Positions 48,202-58,800 of a stretch of DNA of 64,000 nucleotides are shown piece by piece. This DNA is from Paenibacillus terricola. Lineage in GTDB: Bacteria; Bacillota; Bacilli; Paenibacillales; Paenibacillaceae. A model generated the notes under the pieces. The model was not told where the DNA came from, did no database searches, and saw only the letters and a list, made by a program, of their open reading frames with translations. Positions within the stretch are counted from its first letter, which is position 1, and each line of letters begins with the position of its first letter. The stretch lies in assembly GCF_014779765.1 (NCBI RefSeq), contig NZ_JACXZA010000002.1:1-64000 (forward strand), read 5' to 3'. Position numbers and translations under genes: made by a program.

Positions 48202-50856
48202 ATGGTTAGAGCGGGAAGCAAGCGTCTTGAAGGACTAAGCGAGAAAATTTTCTTGGATCGTTATGCATGGAAGAATGCAGATACGAATGATACGAAGGTC
48301 GGGGATGTTGTACTCGTATTAACGAAGGACGATCCTAAATTTCCTACGAAGGAAGTGGGCGAAGTCGTTGCACGCGAAGACAAACGTGTAACGGTGAAGC
48401 TGCGCAGCGGCGATACGGTTGAATCGTCGGTTGAGAAACTGACGTTAACGGTCGAGAAGACGCCGGAGGAAATGTGGGATCGTCTCGCAGGCGCTATGGC
48501 ATCGGTAGAGAAAGCTGACAAGCAAAAGGAATGGACAGAGAAGTTCCGTTACATTCTCGATGATTGGAAGCTTGTGCCGGGCGGCCGTATCGCAGCAGGA
48601 GCGGGCGCTAGTGAAGAGCTAACGCTGTTCAACTGCTATGTCATACCTTCGCCGAAGGACAGCCGCGGCGGCATTATGGCGACGCTCTCCGAGATGACGG
48701 AAATCATGGCACGCGGCGGCGGTGTAGGCATCAACCTGTCTTCGCTTCGTCCTCGCCGCGCGATCGTTGCAGGCGTGAACGGTTCCTCCAGCGGCAGTGT
48801 ATCTTGGGGCGGCTTGTTCAGCTACACGACAGGCCTGATCGAACAAGGCGGCAGCCGCCGCGGAGCGCTGATGCTCATGATCAATGACTGGCATCCGGAT
48901 CTGCTCGATTTCATTACGGTTAAGCAAACGCCTGGCCAAGTGACCAACGCGAACCTGTCGGTATGCGTCAGCAACGGCTTCATGAAGGCTGTGAAAGAAG
49001 ATCTCGAGTGGGAGCTCGTATTCCCGGATACGAAGACGCCAGGCTACGATGAGCTGTGGGACGGCGATCTGGAGAAGTGGAAATCTGCGGGTCATCCGGT
49101 TATTCACTACAAAACGGTTCGTGCACGCGAAGTGTGGCATACGATTATCGAATCGGCATGGAAATCGGCTGAGCCAGGCGTCGTATTCATGGAATACTAC
49201 AACCAAATGTCGAACAGCTGGTATTTCAATCCGATCATCTGTACGAACCCTTGCGGTGAGCAAGGCCTGCCAGCTTGGGGTGTCTGTAACCTATCGGCTA
49301 TTAATCTGTCGAAGTTCTACGACGAGGCTGCGGATGATGTGGATTGGAAAGAGCTTAGCCGCGTTACGCGTTGGTCGGTTCGTTTCCTAGATAACGTCAT
49401 CGACAAGACACCGTACCACTTCCCTGAGAATGAAGCGAATCAGAAGAAGGAACGCCGTGTCGGTCTCGGCACGATGGGTCTGGCAGAGCTTATGATTAAG
49501 CTGGGCATTCGTTACGGATCACCTGAATCGCTGTCGTTCCTTGATAAGTTGTACGGCTTCATTGCACGTGAATCGTATCTGGCTTCGTCGGACATTGCTG
49601 CAGAGAAAGGTTCGTTCCAGGCATTCGATGCAGAACTGTATCTGCAGAGCGGATTTATGCAAAATATGGTGGAGGAGTACCCAGAGGTTGGCGATGCGGT
49701 CGAGAAAAATGGCGTGCGCAACGTCACGATCATTACGCAGGCTCCAACGGGAAGCACGGGTACGATGGTTGGTACATCGACCGGTATCGAGCCATACTTC
49801 GCCTTCGAATATTATCGTCAGAGTCGTCTTGGCTACGACAAGCAGCTTGTGCCGATCGCACAGGAATGGATCGACGCGAATCCAGGTCAAGAGCTGCCAG
49901 AGTACTTCGTTACTTCGATGAGCCTGTCCGCACAGGATCACATCCGTGTGCAAGCGGCGATTCAACGCTGGGTTGACAGCTCCATCTCGAAGACGGCGAA
50001 CGCGCCGAACGACTTCACGGTCGAAGAGACGAAGGAGCTATATGAGCTCGCATTCGATCTCGGTTGCAAAGGCGTAACGATCTATCGCGACGGAAGCCGC
50101 GATGTGCAGGTATTGTCCACATCTTCGAAGGATGAGAAGAAGGAAGAAGCTGCTGCACCAGCGCCTGTGCCGCAGGCCGATGAAGCAGTTGCAGCTACGG
50201 CAGCCGCATCGGCTGCTGCAGAAAGTACGACAGTGGGTCAGCTGAACACAACGCTGAATGCAAGTGTAACGCCGCAGCAGGAGCAAGTGTTCGACAAAGA
50301 ATATAAGCGCCGTCCGCAAGTGCTGCGCGGTGCAACCTATAAAGTCAACACGCCATTCGGCATGGCTTACATTACGATCAATGACATGAACGGAACGCCA
50401 AGCGAAATCTTCTTGAACGTCGGCAAAGCGGGTTCGGACGTATTCGCAATGGCTGAAGCGCTCGGTCGCGTCTGCTCGCTGTTCCTGCGCTATGGCGATC
50501 ACGGCAACAAAGTGAAGCTGCTCGTGAAGCACTTAAAGGGCATCGGCGGTTCCGGTGCGATCGGCTTCGGCGCTAACCGCGTTGAATCGATTGCCGACGC
50601 GGTAGCGAAGGCGCTCGAGACACATGCGGAATCGGCAGAGGAAGCGGCTGCATTCGCTGCTTATCAAGCAGCGCATTCAGCGGCGAAGCAATCCGCGCCA
50701 GCATCGCTCCAAGCAGCTCCAGAGGCAGGCCAAGCCGGCGGATATGTTGGCCAGCCAAGCTCGCTTGATCTCTGTACCTCTTGCGGCTCGGCGTCGCTTA
50801 TGAACGTTGAGGGATGTAAGACTTGCAGCAACTGTGGATATAGCCGTTGTAATTGA
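48202..50856 (+). CDS. nrdJ: Adenosylcobalamin-dependent ribonucleotide reductase
   Basis: An 884-residue class II enzyme making deoxyribonucleotides without oxygen dependence. The core has ELTLFNCYVIPSP, the GGGVGINLSSLRP loop, the radical-Cys motif TNPCGEQGLPAWGVCNLSAI and APTGSTGTM. An Ala-rich linker (about 645-680) leads to a C-terminal domain and a cysteine tail, LCTSCG and CKTCSNCGYSRC, which shuttles reducing equivalents or binds zinc. GGGGAGG precedes the start by 11 bases. NrdR-like boxes overlap the promoter. Confidence 0.96.
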   Translation: MVRAGSKRLEGLSEKIFLDRYAWKNADTNDTKVGDVVLVLTKDDPKFPTKEVGEVVAREDKRVTVKLRSGDTVESSVEKLTLTVEKTPEEMWDRLAGAMASVEKADKQKEWTEKFRYILDDWKLVPGGRIAAGAGASEELTLFNCYVIPSPKDSRGGIMATLSEMTEIMARGGGVGINLSSLRPRRAIVAGVNGSSSGSVSWGGLFSYTTGLIEQGGSRRGALMLMINDWHPDLLDFITVKQTPGQVTNANLSVCVSNGFMKAVKEDLEWELVFPDTKTPGYDELWDGDLEKWKSAGHPVIHYKTVRAREVWHTIIESAWKSAEPGVVFMEYYNQMSNSWYFNPIICTNPCGEQGLPAWGVCNLSAINLSKFYDEAADDVDWKELSRVTRWSVRFLDNVIDKTPYHFPENEANQKKERRVGLGTMGLAELMIKLGIRYGSPESLSFLDKLYGFIARESYLASSDIAAEKGSFQAFDAELYLQSGFMQNMVEEYPEVGDAVEKNGVRNVTIITQAPTGSTGTMVGTSTGIEPYFAFEYYRQSRLGYDKQLVPIAQEWIDANPGQELPEYFVTSMSLSAQDHIRVQAAIQRWVDSSISKTANAPNDFTVEETKELYELAFDLGCKGVTIYRDGSRDVQVLSTSSKDEKKEEAAAPAPVPQADEAVAATAAASAAAESTTVGQLNTTLNASVTPQQEQVFDKEYKRRPQVLRGATYKVNTPFGMAYITINDMNGTPSEIFLNVGKAGSDVFAMAEALGRVCSLFLRYGDHGNKVKLLVKHLKGIGGSGAIGFGANRVESIADAVAKALETHAESAEEAAAFAAYQAAHSAAKQSAPASLQAAPEAGQAGGYVGQPSSLDLCTSCGSASLMNVEGCKTCSNCGYSRCN

Positions 50857-50879
50857 TAGGGAATCTAATAAAAAAGTCC

Positions 50880-51089
50880 AGTTCATCATCATTTCTTCAT
50901 TATTACATTACTATCTGGATTATTTGACAAATGTTCGAATTGAACGTTCTAAAGAACTTCTTGAGAAGAGCGACCTACGGATTTATGAGGGTTTGTCAAA
51001 GAGTTGGATATACAGATACGACACATTTCTCGAAGCTTTTCGAAAAGATCACTGGATGTAAACCGAGTGAATACAGAAAAAGAATATGA
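50880..51089 (+). pseudogene. AraC/YesN-type HTH remnant, frameshifted
   Basis: The first part reads YLTNVRIERSKELLEKSDLR in one frame. After GAGGG the match moves by one base to VGYTDTTHFSKLFEKITGC, then KPSEYRKRI, which ends at 51089. Together these are the last about 65 residues of an AraC-type DNA-binding domain split by a one-base insertion. The start of the gene is missing. It lies just after nrdJ. Confidence 0.8.
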
Positions 51090-51120
51090 AGTAAAAGAAC
51101 CTGTGGTATTATCCCCTTAC

Positions 51121-51258
51121 GGTGGACAGTGAAAAAAGAGTTCATGATATGATGAACTTATTACTGTCAACCGGAGGGGATTTTTTATGCCACCAAAGAA
51201 AGGAGCTCAATTCAAGAAATATGATGATGAAATAAAGCTGGAGGAACAATGGAGTTAA
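51121..51258 (+). mobile_element. Left-end fragment of an IS3-family element
   Basis: The tract starts tggacagtgaaaaaagag and runs to GGAGGGG and the ATG at 51187, which opens MPPKKGAQFKKYDDEIKLE. This resembles the terminal repeat and first residues of IS3-family OrfA. The frame stops at 51258 and the rest of the transposase and the right end are missing. The fragment abuts the 3' end of a LacI remnant. Confidence 0.6.
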
Positions 51259-51267
51259 TCTATGATC

Positions 51268-52003
51268 AGTTGTCAAGTATGGCTCCACAATCATGGATTC
51301 AGGTGAGTCATCGAAGCCACAAATCTTAATATCCTCCGGTATTCGAAGTTTTTTTTGTTTTTAATATGCGCTTGACGTTAATGGCGATAAAATCATTCGC
51401 GCATACGAGCGTATCTGGTAATGCCTCCATCTCATGAATCCTCTGCTCAAGTCATTTAGGGTCTGCAATAAACCGGTCTGCTTCGGTGATGCTATAACTG
51501 TCATCAGGTTTAATACCTGAAGTTTGTAGAGCAAGGTTGAATCCGATCCATCGCTCATGGAAGCTCTTGCAGTGCATGTAATCGCCTACGAATCCCAGTG
51601 ACTTGCTGCCTTGTTCGATGATTTTCTTGGTCATACAGAAAGTACTGTATTCGTTCTCCATTAACAACACATCCGTATTCAATTCCGGATAGAATAATTC
51701 TGCCGAAGCGTCAATGAAGATAGCGGGAATTCCTAAAGAATCAATAAATTCGGAGTATTTTCTGTTAAACAACTCTATGCAAACGATGCCATCAACTTTG
51801 GCTTTGTCAAAGTTCGATGGCAGTTGCAGCGATTCCAGCTCCGTCTCGCGTACAATATGAATCGAGAGGATAAATCCTTCAGAACTGATCTTTTTCTCTA
51901 AACCGCAAAGCAATGAAGAACCAAAGTGAGAATTTCTTGGCAGATCCAAGGTTAGTAATTGTGAAAATTGTAAAGGATTAGAAAAAGAATTCTGCTTCTG
52001 CAT
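51268..52003 (-). pseudogene. LacI-family regulator remnant
   Basis: The periplasmic-binding-protein-like part of a LacI regulator is readable: FSQLLTLDLPRNSHFGSSLL, then PDTLVCANDFIAINVKRILK and IPEDIKICGFDDSPESMIVE. It is broken by an in-frame TGA after ADPK (about 51450) and by a frameshift in a homopolymer run near 51350. The N-terminal DNA-binding domain is missing and the last strand ends at LTT, where the IS3 fragment begins. It once read a sugar signal, probably for the fructan genes (inference). Confidence 0.75.
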
Positions 52004-52120
52004 CGGATGAGCTTGCTGCACAAAGCGGAGTCTAATAACACACGGACATGGCAATGAAAATGGTGCAGGTACATGGAAGGAAAGTGTTAAATAGAGATCG
52101 CAAAAGAAATATCGATTCAT

Positions 52121-52590
52121 CTAACGCACAGGCATTAACAACGATCGATAAATGCTGATACAGAATAGCAAAAATGCGACGAGGTTCGGGTCGAGACTGA
52201 CCACATAGGACTTGCTGCCGTCTGCATTGGAACGAAAGACCAAAGATCCAACGCCATAAGGTGAAGAGGCGTCTACTTTCACATCAGTCTCAAAGACAAA
52301 GTTCATTTCTACATCTGAGGTTGTCATATCAAAGGCATAGCCCCTACGCCGCTGACGCCGCTCAACCAATCTCCTGCCACCTTCGTCCAAGTTTCCGATA
52401 ATGTCGTATCCCCGGACAGATTCGTATTCCAATTCGCCGCATAAACTGGGGCTACTCCCGGCCATGTGCTCACCATGATACTCATAATCCCCTAACAACA
52501 AGCAACTTTTAGCCATCAAACGGAAGAACTTCATTTTTTTTCTTGAGTATTTTTGCATTTTCATGACGACCGGTTTTATGAATTCCTCCC
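52121..52590 (-). pseudogene. Front end of a second levanase-like gene, decayed
   Basis: One frame reads FETDVKVDASSPYGVGSLVF, then RSNADGSKSYVVSLDPN, matching the laminin-G-like modules of the intact enzyme at 52849-59523. Another frame just upstream reads NWNTNLSGDTTLSETWTKV, the matching start of such a module, and before it a signal-peptide-like VSTWPGVAPVYAA. At least two frameshifts separate these pieces. No catalytic domain remains. Confidence 0.75.
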
Positions 52591-52607
52591 TTCTTAAACC
52601 CGAGGTT

Positions 52608-52621
52608 TGTAAGCGCTTATA
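52608..52621. promoter_or_regulatory. cre-like site (CcpA or LacI-family operator)
   Basis: TGTAAGCGCTTATA matches the palindromic TGTAAGCGCTTACA pattern at 13 of 14 bases. It lies between the decayed minus-strand gene and the intact levanase gene. Confidence 0.7.
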
Positions 52622-52782
52622 TTTTTCTATATATGCCAAAATGTTTTTCTCCACCTAAAGTGTAATGCAGTTCGATTTTCATCGGTTTCCTTTCATATTG
52701 ATTGTTTTATTCTTTAAATTTTCTGGCTATCTATTGAAAGATTTTATATGCTCCAAAAATTAAAAGAACAAATCAGAGCAAA

Positions 52783-52810
52783 TTGAAATCATTCCAAAAC
52801 AGGCTAGATT
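52783..52810 (+). promoter_or_regulatory. Promoter of the GH32 gene
   Basis: TTGAAA (52783-52788) and TAGATT (52805-52810), 16 bp apart, 38 bases before the TTG start. Confidence 0.55.
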
Positions 52811-52848
52811 AAATTGATGATGAACTTACAGAAGGGGGTTGTTCATAG

Positions 52849-55800
52849 TTGAGGAAAAGGTATTCGGGAGCATTCAAGTTGTTTATGTCGCTTATGCTGG
52901 TATTAATCCTATTTGTGCAGGTAGTGGCTCCAGTTAAAGCAGAAGTACTCATCGATCAGAGCAAGGCCGGGTTGCAAACGATTGACAAGGATGTAACTAC
53001 GAACGGGGAGACCAGTTGGAGTTCCAATCTGTCTGGTTGGACAAAAAAGGAAGGAAATGATTGGTCAGATGTTCCAAGCGGGAAGCTGATTTCTTCTGCC
53101 GCCCAAAACACGATGATTCTGGCAGAAGGCATTTGGACGAATTTCCGTTATGATGCGGAAATGACATTCAAGAGCAATAATGGTCATGCATCGTTGGTAT
53201 TCCGTGCCGACGCGAATGGTTGGGATTCCTATAAGCTTCAGCTCGAGCCTTCGCAAAACGCGATCCGATTGACGGGGCCGGGCGGGTTATCCAATACCTA
53301 TACTCCTACTTCTACACTTGTGACGGATACCCCTTACAAGCTAAGTGTCGTTGCCGTGGATACCTCCATTAAAGTTTATTTCGGCTCCATAGAGACGCCA
53401 ATATTTGATGTGACCAATAGTTCCCGGGAAACAGGACAGCTCGGCATTCTTGTATGGGATGGCGACGTCCTGCTTCAGAACGTGAACGTCGAGCAGATTA
53501 CCTCGTCTGTTCAGGGCTTTCAAACCAATCTGACGGGTTGGGGCTATGGCGGGGATGCAGGCATCCACGAGGATACGGAAGAAGGGCTTAAGCTCGATTC
53601 TTCAGGAAATTATTTTGCGATCGACCAAGCGATCTCCGATAATTTCCAAATAGATGCGGATGTAAAGTTCGTCAAGGATAGCGGTGTCGGTTCACTCGTT
53701 TTCCGGTCCAACGACAACGGCTGGAAGTCTTATATGGTTCAGCTGGATCCAGCCCAAGATAAACTGCGTCTGTTAAATTCGGACGATCAGGCGCCTAATC
53801 GGCTTTTTCAAGAGAAGAACGTACAAATTGATATAAATACGGTGTACAAACTCCAGGTCAGGGCTGATGGAGAGAAGTTGAACGTATACTGGAACGGTGA
53901 GGAAACAACTGTTTTCAGTATAAATGACAGCGCTTACTCCAGTGGGCGAATTGGTCTTCATATTTATAACACCCAAGCCGTGTTCCAGCATGTGATGATC
54001 AAGGATCTTAACGCCCCCTATCCGAGCGTATCTTCAAATATCGGGGGCTGGTCACAGAAGGAAACCGGGACGTTTGAAGAAAAGGCGGAAGGGATCAAGC
54101 TATCTTCGGACGGCAATTTCTTTGCCATGTCGGACAAGATAGTAGCTGATTTGGCTTTAGAAGCCGATATCGCCTTTAAGAGCGAACGAGGCGTTGCCTC
54201 GCTGGTGCTTCGGTCGAATGATAGTGGCTGGGGATCGTACATGGTGCAGATCGTACGCGGTGATTCTCCTGGCAAGGCGACGATCAGGCTGCTCAATGCA
54301 AATGAAAGTTCGCCTGGCCGGATATATAAGGAAGTGGAAGTCGGATGGGCTACAGGTCAAACCAATCATTTGAAGGCAATGGCAGAAGGCTCGCAGTTGA
54401 GGGTGTACTGGAACAGAGGGGCGGTTCCGGTCTTGAGTGCCGAGGACGCCTCCTATGCTAGCGGTCTGATCGGCTTGCATGTCTATGATTCATCCGTCGT
54501 CTTTCAAAATATTTTCGTAGATGACCTATCCGTACATTGGCGCGGATTGAAAAGCAACTTAGAAGGCTGGCAGCTCCGCGGAATCGGAGATGCGAACTCC
54601 GATGCGAACGGGCTCAAACTTAGCGCCCAAGGTCATCTCTCCGCACTCGCGACGACGACTGGCAGCGACTTGGAGTACGAAGCGGATCTGAAGATCGTTA
54701 CGCCAGGAGCTTCAGCGGGGCTATTGTTGCGTGCCGATGATACCGGGAGAAACGGGTATCTGGCAGTATTGGATCAAGGCTCTCAGAAACTTTATCTATT
54801 CACATTGAATGAGGCCGGGGGGAGTGAACTGCTGGCTGAGGCGCCTGCTGTCATTACTACGGAAGTAACGTACCGGCTACGCGTAAAAGCCGAGGGGCAT
54901 ACCGTGAAAGTGTATTGGGACGGGAAATACGACCCCTTGCTGCAGGCACAAACATCTACATACGCGAGTGGGCGATTGGGGTTGTATAGCCATGGAGGAT
55001 CTGTGTATTTTCAGAGCGTGATGGCGAACGAGCCTGCAACAAATCTGCAAGACTGGAACACAGTTAGCGGCAATTGGCAGCCTCACTTAAATGGCATCCG
55101 GGGGGACAGTGAGAATGGCGAATGGTCGATTCGGACGGCGCTCGTACCGCAGAGCGCTTCGGAAGATGATGGCAACCTGATACTGGAAGGCGATCTCATC
55201 AGGGGGAAAGAAACGCCAGGCGTGACGGCGGCACTGCAATTACGGGCTAGCGTGGATGGCACGCGAGGATATCTGCTTGCAGCGGGACCGGAACATGCGA
55301 TATCTCTGTTGAAGAAAGACGGGAACAAAGTGACTGTCGAGGCCGAAAGCGAAGCGCCGCAGCTCGCCGCTGGCAAATCGCATCACATAGAGGCGATCAT
55401 GAAAGGCGCTTCGATAACGGTGTATGTGGATGGGTATGCGGACCCGGTATTGGAGTGGGATGGGCTGGAAGAAGAATCTAGTGAAAATGTCGTTGGGATC
55501 GCAGTGAAGGACGGCATATCTTATTTTCAAAATATGTACGCAACACCATTAGGCCAATATTATGAAGAACTATACCGTCCTCAATATCATTACTCGCCTG
55601 TCCGAGGTTCTGCGAGCGATCCTAACGGACTTGTCTATTTCAAAGGGGAATACCATTTGTTCCATCAGAACGGAGGTCAGTGGGCGCATTCGATCAGCAA
55701 GGATTTGCTGCACTGGAAGAATATGCCCATCGCTTTGAAGTGGAACGATCTGGGCCACATCTGGTCTGGCTCAGTGGTAGCCGATCTTAATAATGATTCA

Positions 55801-58800
55801 GGCTTATTTGGGGATGTAGGCGGCCAAGGCCTTATAGCCTACTATACGTCGTACAATCCTGATAAACCCGGCGGCAATCAGAAGGTGGGCATGGCCTACA
55901 GCAAGGACAACGGCCGAACATGGAAGTACTATGGCAACGACGCTATCGTTCCTAATCCCGGCGGCAAAGACGGCGGTTGGGACTTCCGCGATCCAAAGGT
56001 CGTGCGCGATGATGAGAACAACCGCTGGGTCATGGTCATCTCTGGTGGCGACAATATTCATTTTCTAACTTCCGTCGATTTGATTCATTGGCAGCGCACC
56101 GATCAATTCGGATTCAACGAGATTTCTGTTGGGGGCGAATGGCAGGAGGGCGTTTGGGAGTGCCCCGACCTCTTCCCTCTAACGGTAGAGGGCGGCACGG
56201 TACGTAAATGGGTGCTAATGATCAGCACGGGAGCAAATCCGAAGACGCAAGGTTCGGAAAGCCGCTACTTCATTGGAGAGTTGACAAAGGACGGTAAGTT
56301 CGTCAATGACAATCCGGTCAGAACCATGCTTAAAATAGAGTACGGTAAAGAAATGTACGCTTCCATGACGTTTCAGAATGCACCTAACAACCGACGTATA
56401 ATGATGGCATGGATGACGAACTGGGATTACCCGTTCAGCTTTCCTACTTCACCCTGGAAAGGCGAGTTGTTGATACCTCGTGAGCTTTATCTCGTAGATA
56501 CGGATGAGGGTCTACGTCTTGCCCAGCGGCCCGTGGGTGAGTTGGAATCGTTGCAAGGCGAACCACTGACCTGGAGTAACGAGAGCGTGACGCCACAGAC
56601 GACAAACCTTCTAACTGGCTTTTCTGGAAGCGCCTACGAAGTCGAGGCGGAGTTGGAGCTGCCTGAATCAGGAGCGGCGTCGGAGTTTGGGTTTCAGGTG
56701 CGCGAAGGCGGAGAACAAAAGACGGTCGTAGGTTATCGATCGTCTACAAATACGCTGTTTGTGGATCGCTCGAAAGCAGGGTTTAATAATTTTTCGGATA
56801 AATTTACAACCCTTCATGAGGCAATTGTCAAGCCAGTCAATCGCACCATCAGCTTGCGGCTCTTGATTGACGAATCTTCGCTTGAAGTATTTGCAGATGG
56901 AGGCAAAAAGACGTTTACCGAATTAATATTCCCGGACGGCGCTAGGGACGGTCTAAGTTTGTACGCTAAAGGCGGAGAGATCAAAGTCGTCTCGTTGAAA
57001 GTATATCCGCTGCGTAATGTTTGGAAGCCAGCTATGATAGACGGATCAACAGTTATAAGTGAAATCAGGCTGGATAGGGATTCCGTTGAGATGGGTGCTG
57101 GAGAAGAGAGGCGTTTGTATGCCACGGTCGTGCCCTATACGGCAACGGATAAAACGTTGACCTGGGCTTCAGCAAATCCTACCGTTGCCACTGTAACTAC
57201 AGACGGGGCTGGCGTTGCAGTCGTGAAGGCAATTGCCCAAGGTGAGACGAGCGTAACAGTGGCTTTGGCGAACGGAGCAGTGAAACGAACCATTAAGGTG
57301 TCGGTCGGAGCCTTTACGACTAACTTGAAGGACTGGAGGTCTTATCCACTTTCGGAATGGGTTCCGACAGCGCAAGGTATTCGCGGCTTCTATGGCTCAG
57401 ATGCGGCTTACATGTCAAGCAAACAGGCAGCGGACTTCGTATATGAGACCGATGTCAAGCTTACAGATAGTGGTGCTGCCTCTATTCTATTTAGGGCAAA
57501 TGCGGACGGAACATCAGGATATTATTTCAATCTGGATCCGAATCTGCGAATGCTGCGCCTTTTCTACAAAGCCCCCGGTAAATCGGATGTCGAGGATCGG
57601 ATGGTATTGGCCAAAGTTCCTCGCGTGCTGGATAGAAACCGGAGTTACCATGTCAAGATTGTGGCAACGGGCAAGTTAATTCATATCGAACTGGATGGAG
57701 AGCAGGTCATTCATCTGATTGACGATACTTACAACCAAGGATACTTCGGATTGAATGTTTTTGGAGGTTACGTCTATTATCAAAATGCAATTGTAACCGG
57801 AGGTACACTGCCCGATACGAGGAAATATAGCCTTACGAGTGCAGCGGACGGCCGTGTATTGGGCGTCGATTCTCAAGATAACTTTGCGCGACTGAAATCC
57901 GTAGTCTACTCAGGCGGAAACAATGAGCAATGGGTCATCGTGCCGCTTGCAAATGGTGACTCTTCGATTCGATCCGCGTCGAGCGGTAAGGCGCTGGATT
58001 GGGATACGGGCCAGAATATTATTCAGCTCTATCCTTATCTCGGGTACGATAATCAGCGCTGGCAGTTTATCGCAAACGAAAATGGGACGTATTCAATCAC
58101 TTCCAAGAAAAATCCCGAACTGGCGTTGAAGGCAAACGTAACAGGAGATATCGCCCTATTCGCTAAAGACGTCACCGATTCGAGTCAACAATGGCGGATA
58201 CAAGAAATTAAGAACCCCGTCGACCCGAGTGATGGCGGGAATGGCGGTGATCCGATTAATGAAGGTAAAGGGTCAGAGGCAGGCTTAGTACCGGAGGCGA
58301 CAGCCAAAGACATTGCCGAGTTGCTTGCAGACGGCAAGACATCTGATTTTGCTAACGTCAAGGAGATCTCCCGGGACGGGAAACCGATGATCGAGATCAC
58401 CATTGACGACGGCAAGTTTAACGATTTGCTAGGAGCGATCGACGTTCCGGAAATGGATATAAAAGTTAAAAAACCTAAAGATGTATTAATTAAAGGTTTA
58501 ACAATGAAGGACCTTAAGAAGTTGGCAGCTTCGCAGGCGGTGTTAACGATCCATACACCTCAAGCGATAATAGCGCTTAAGGCCGCAGGTTTGGAGCTAG
58601 GGAGCACGACAAATACGGATCTCGCTCCGGTTGAGCTCTCGATCCGGAATGCAGACAAAGATCTGATTGCCGTTTCTAATGAAAAGGCGGCAACTGGCGG
58701 ATACAAGTTGCTGAACGCTCCCCTTGTTGTCGATTTGGTCCGCTTGGTGGACAAGAAAAGACAGGTGCTGCAATTTAATCGATACAATCCTGTACTGCTG

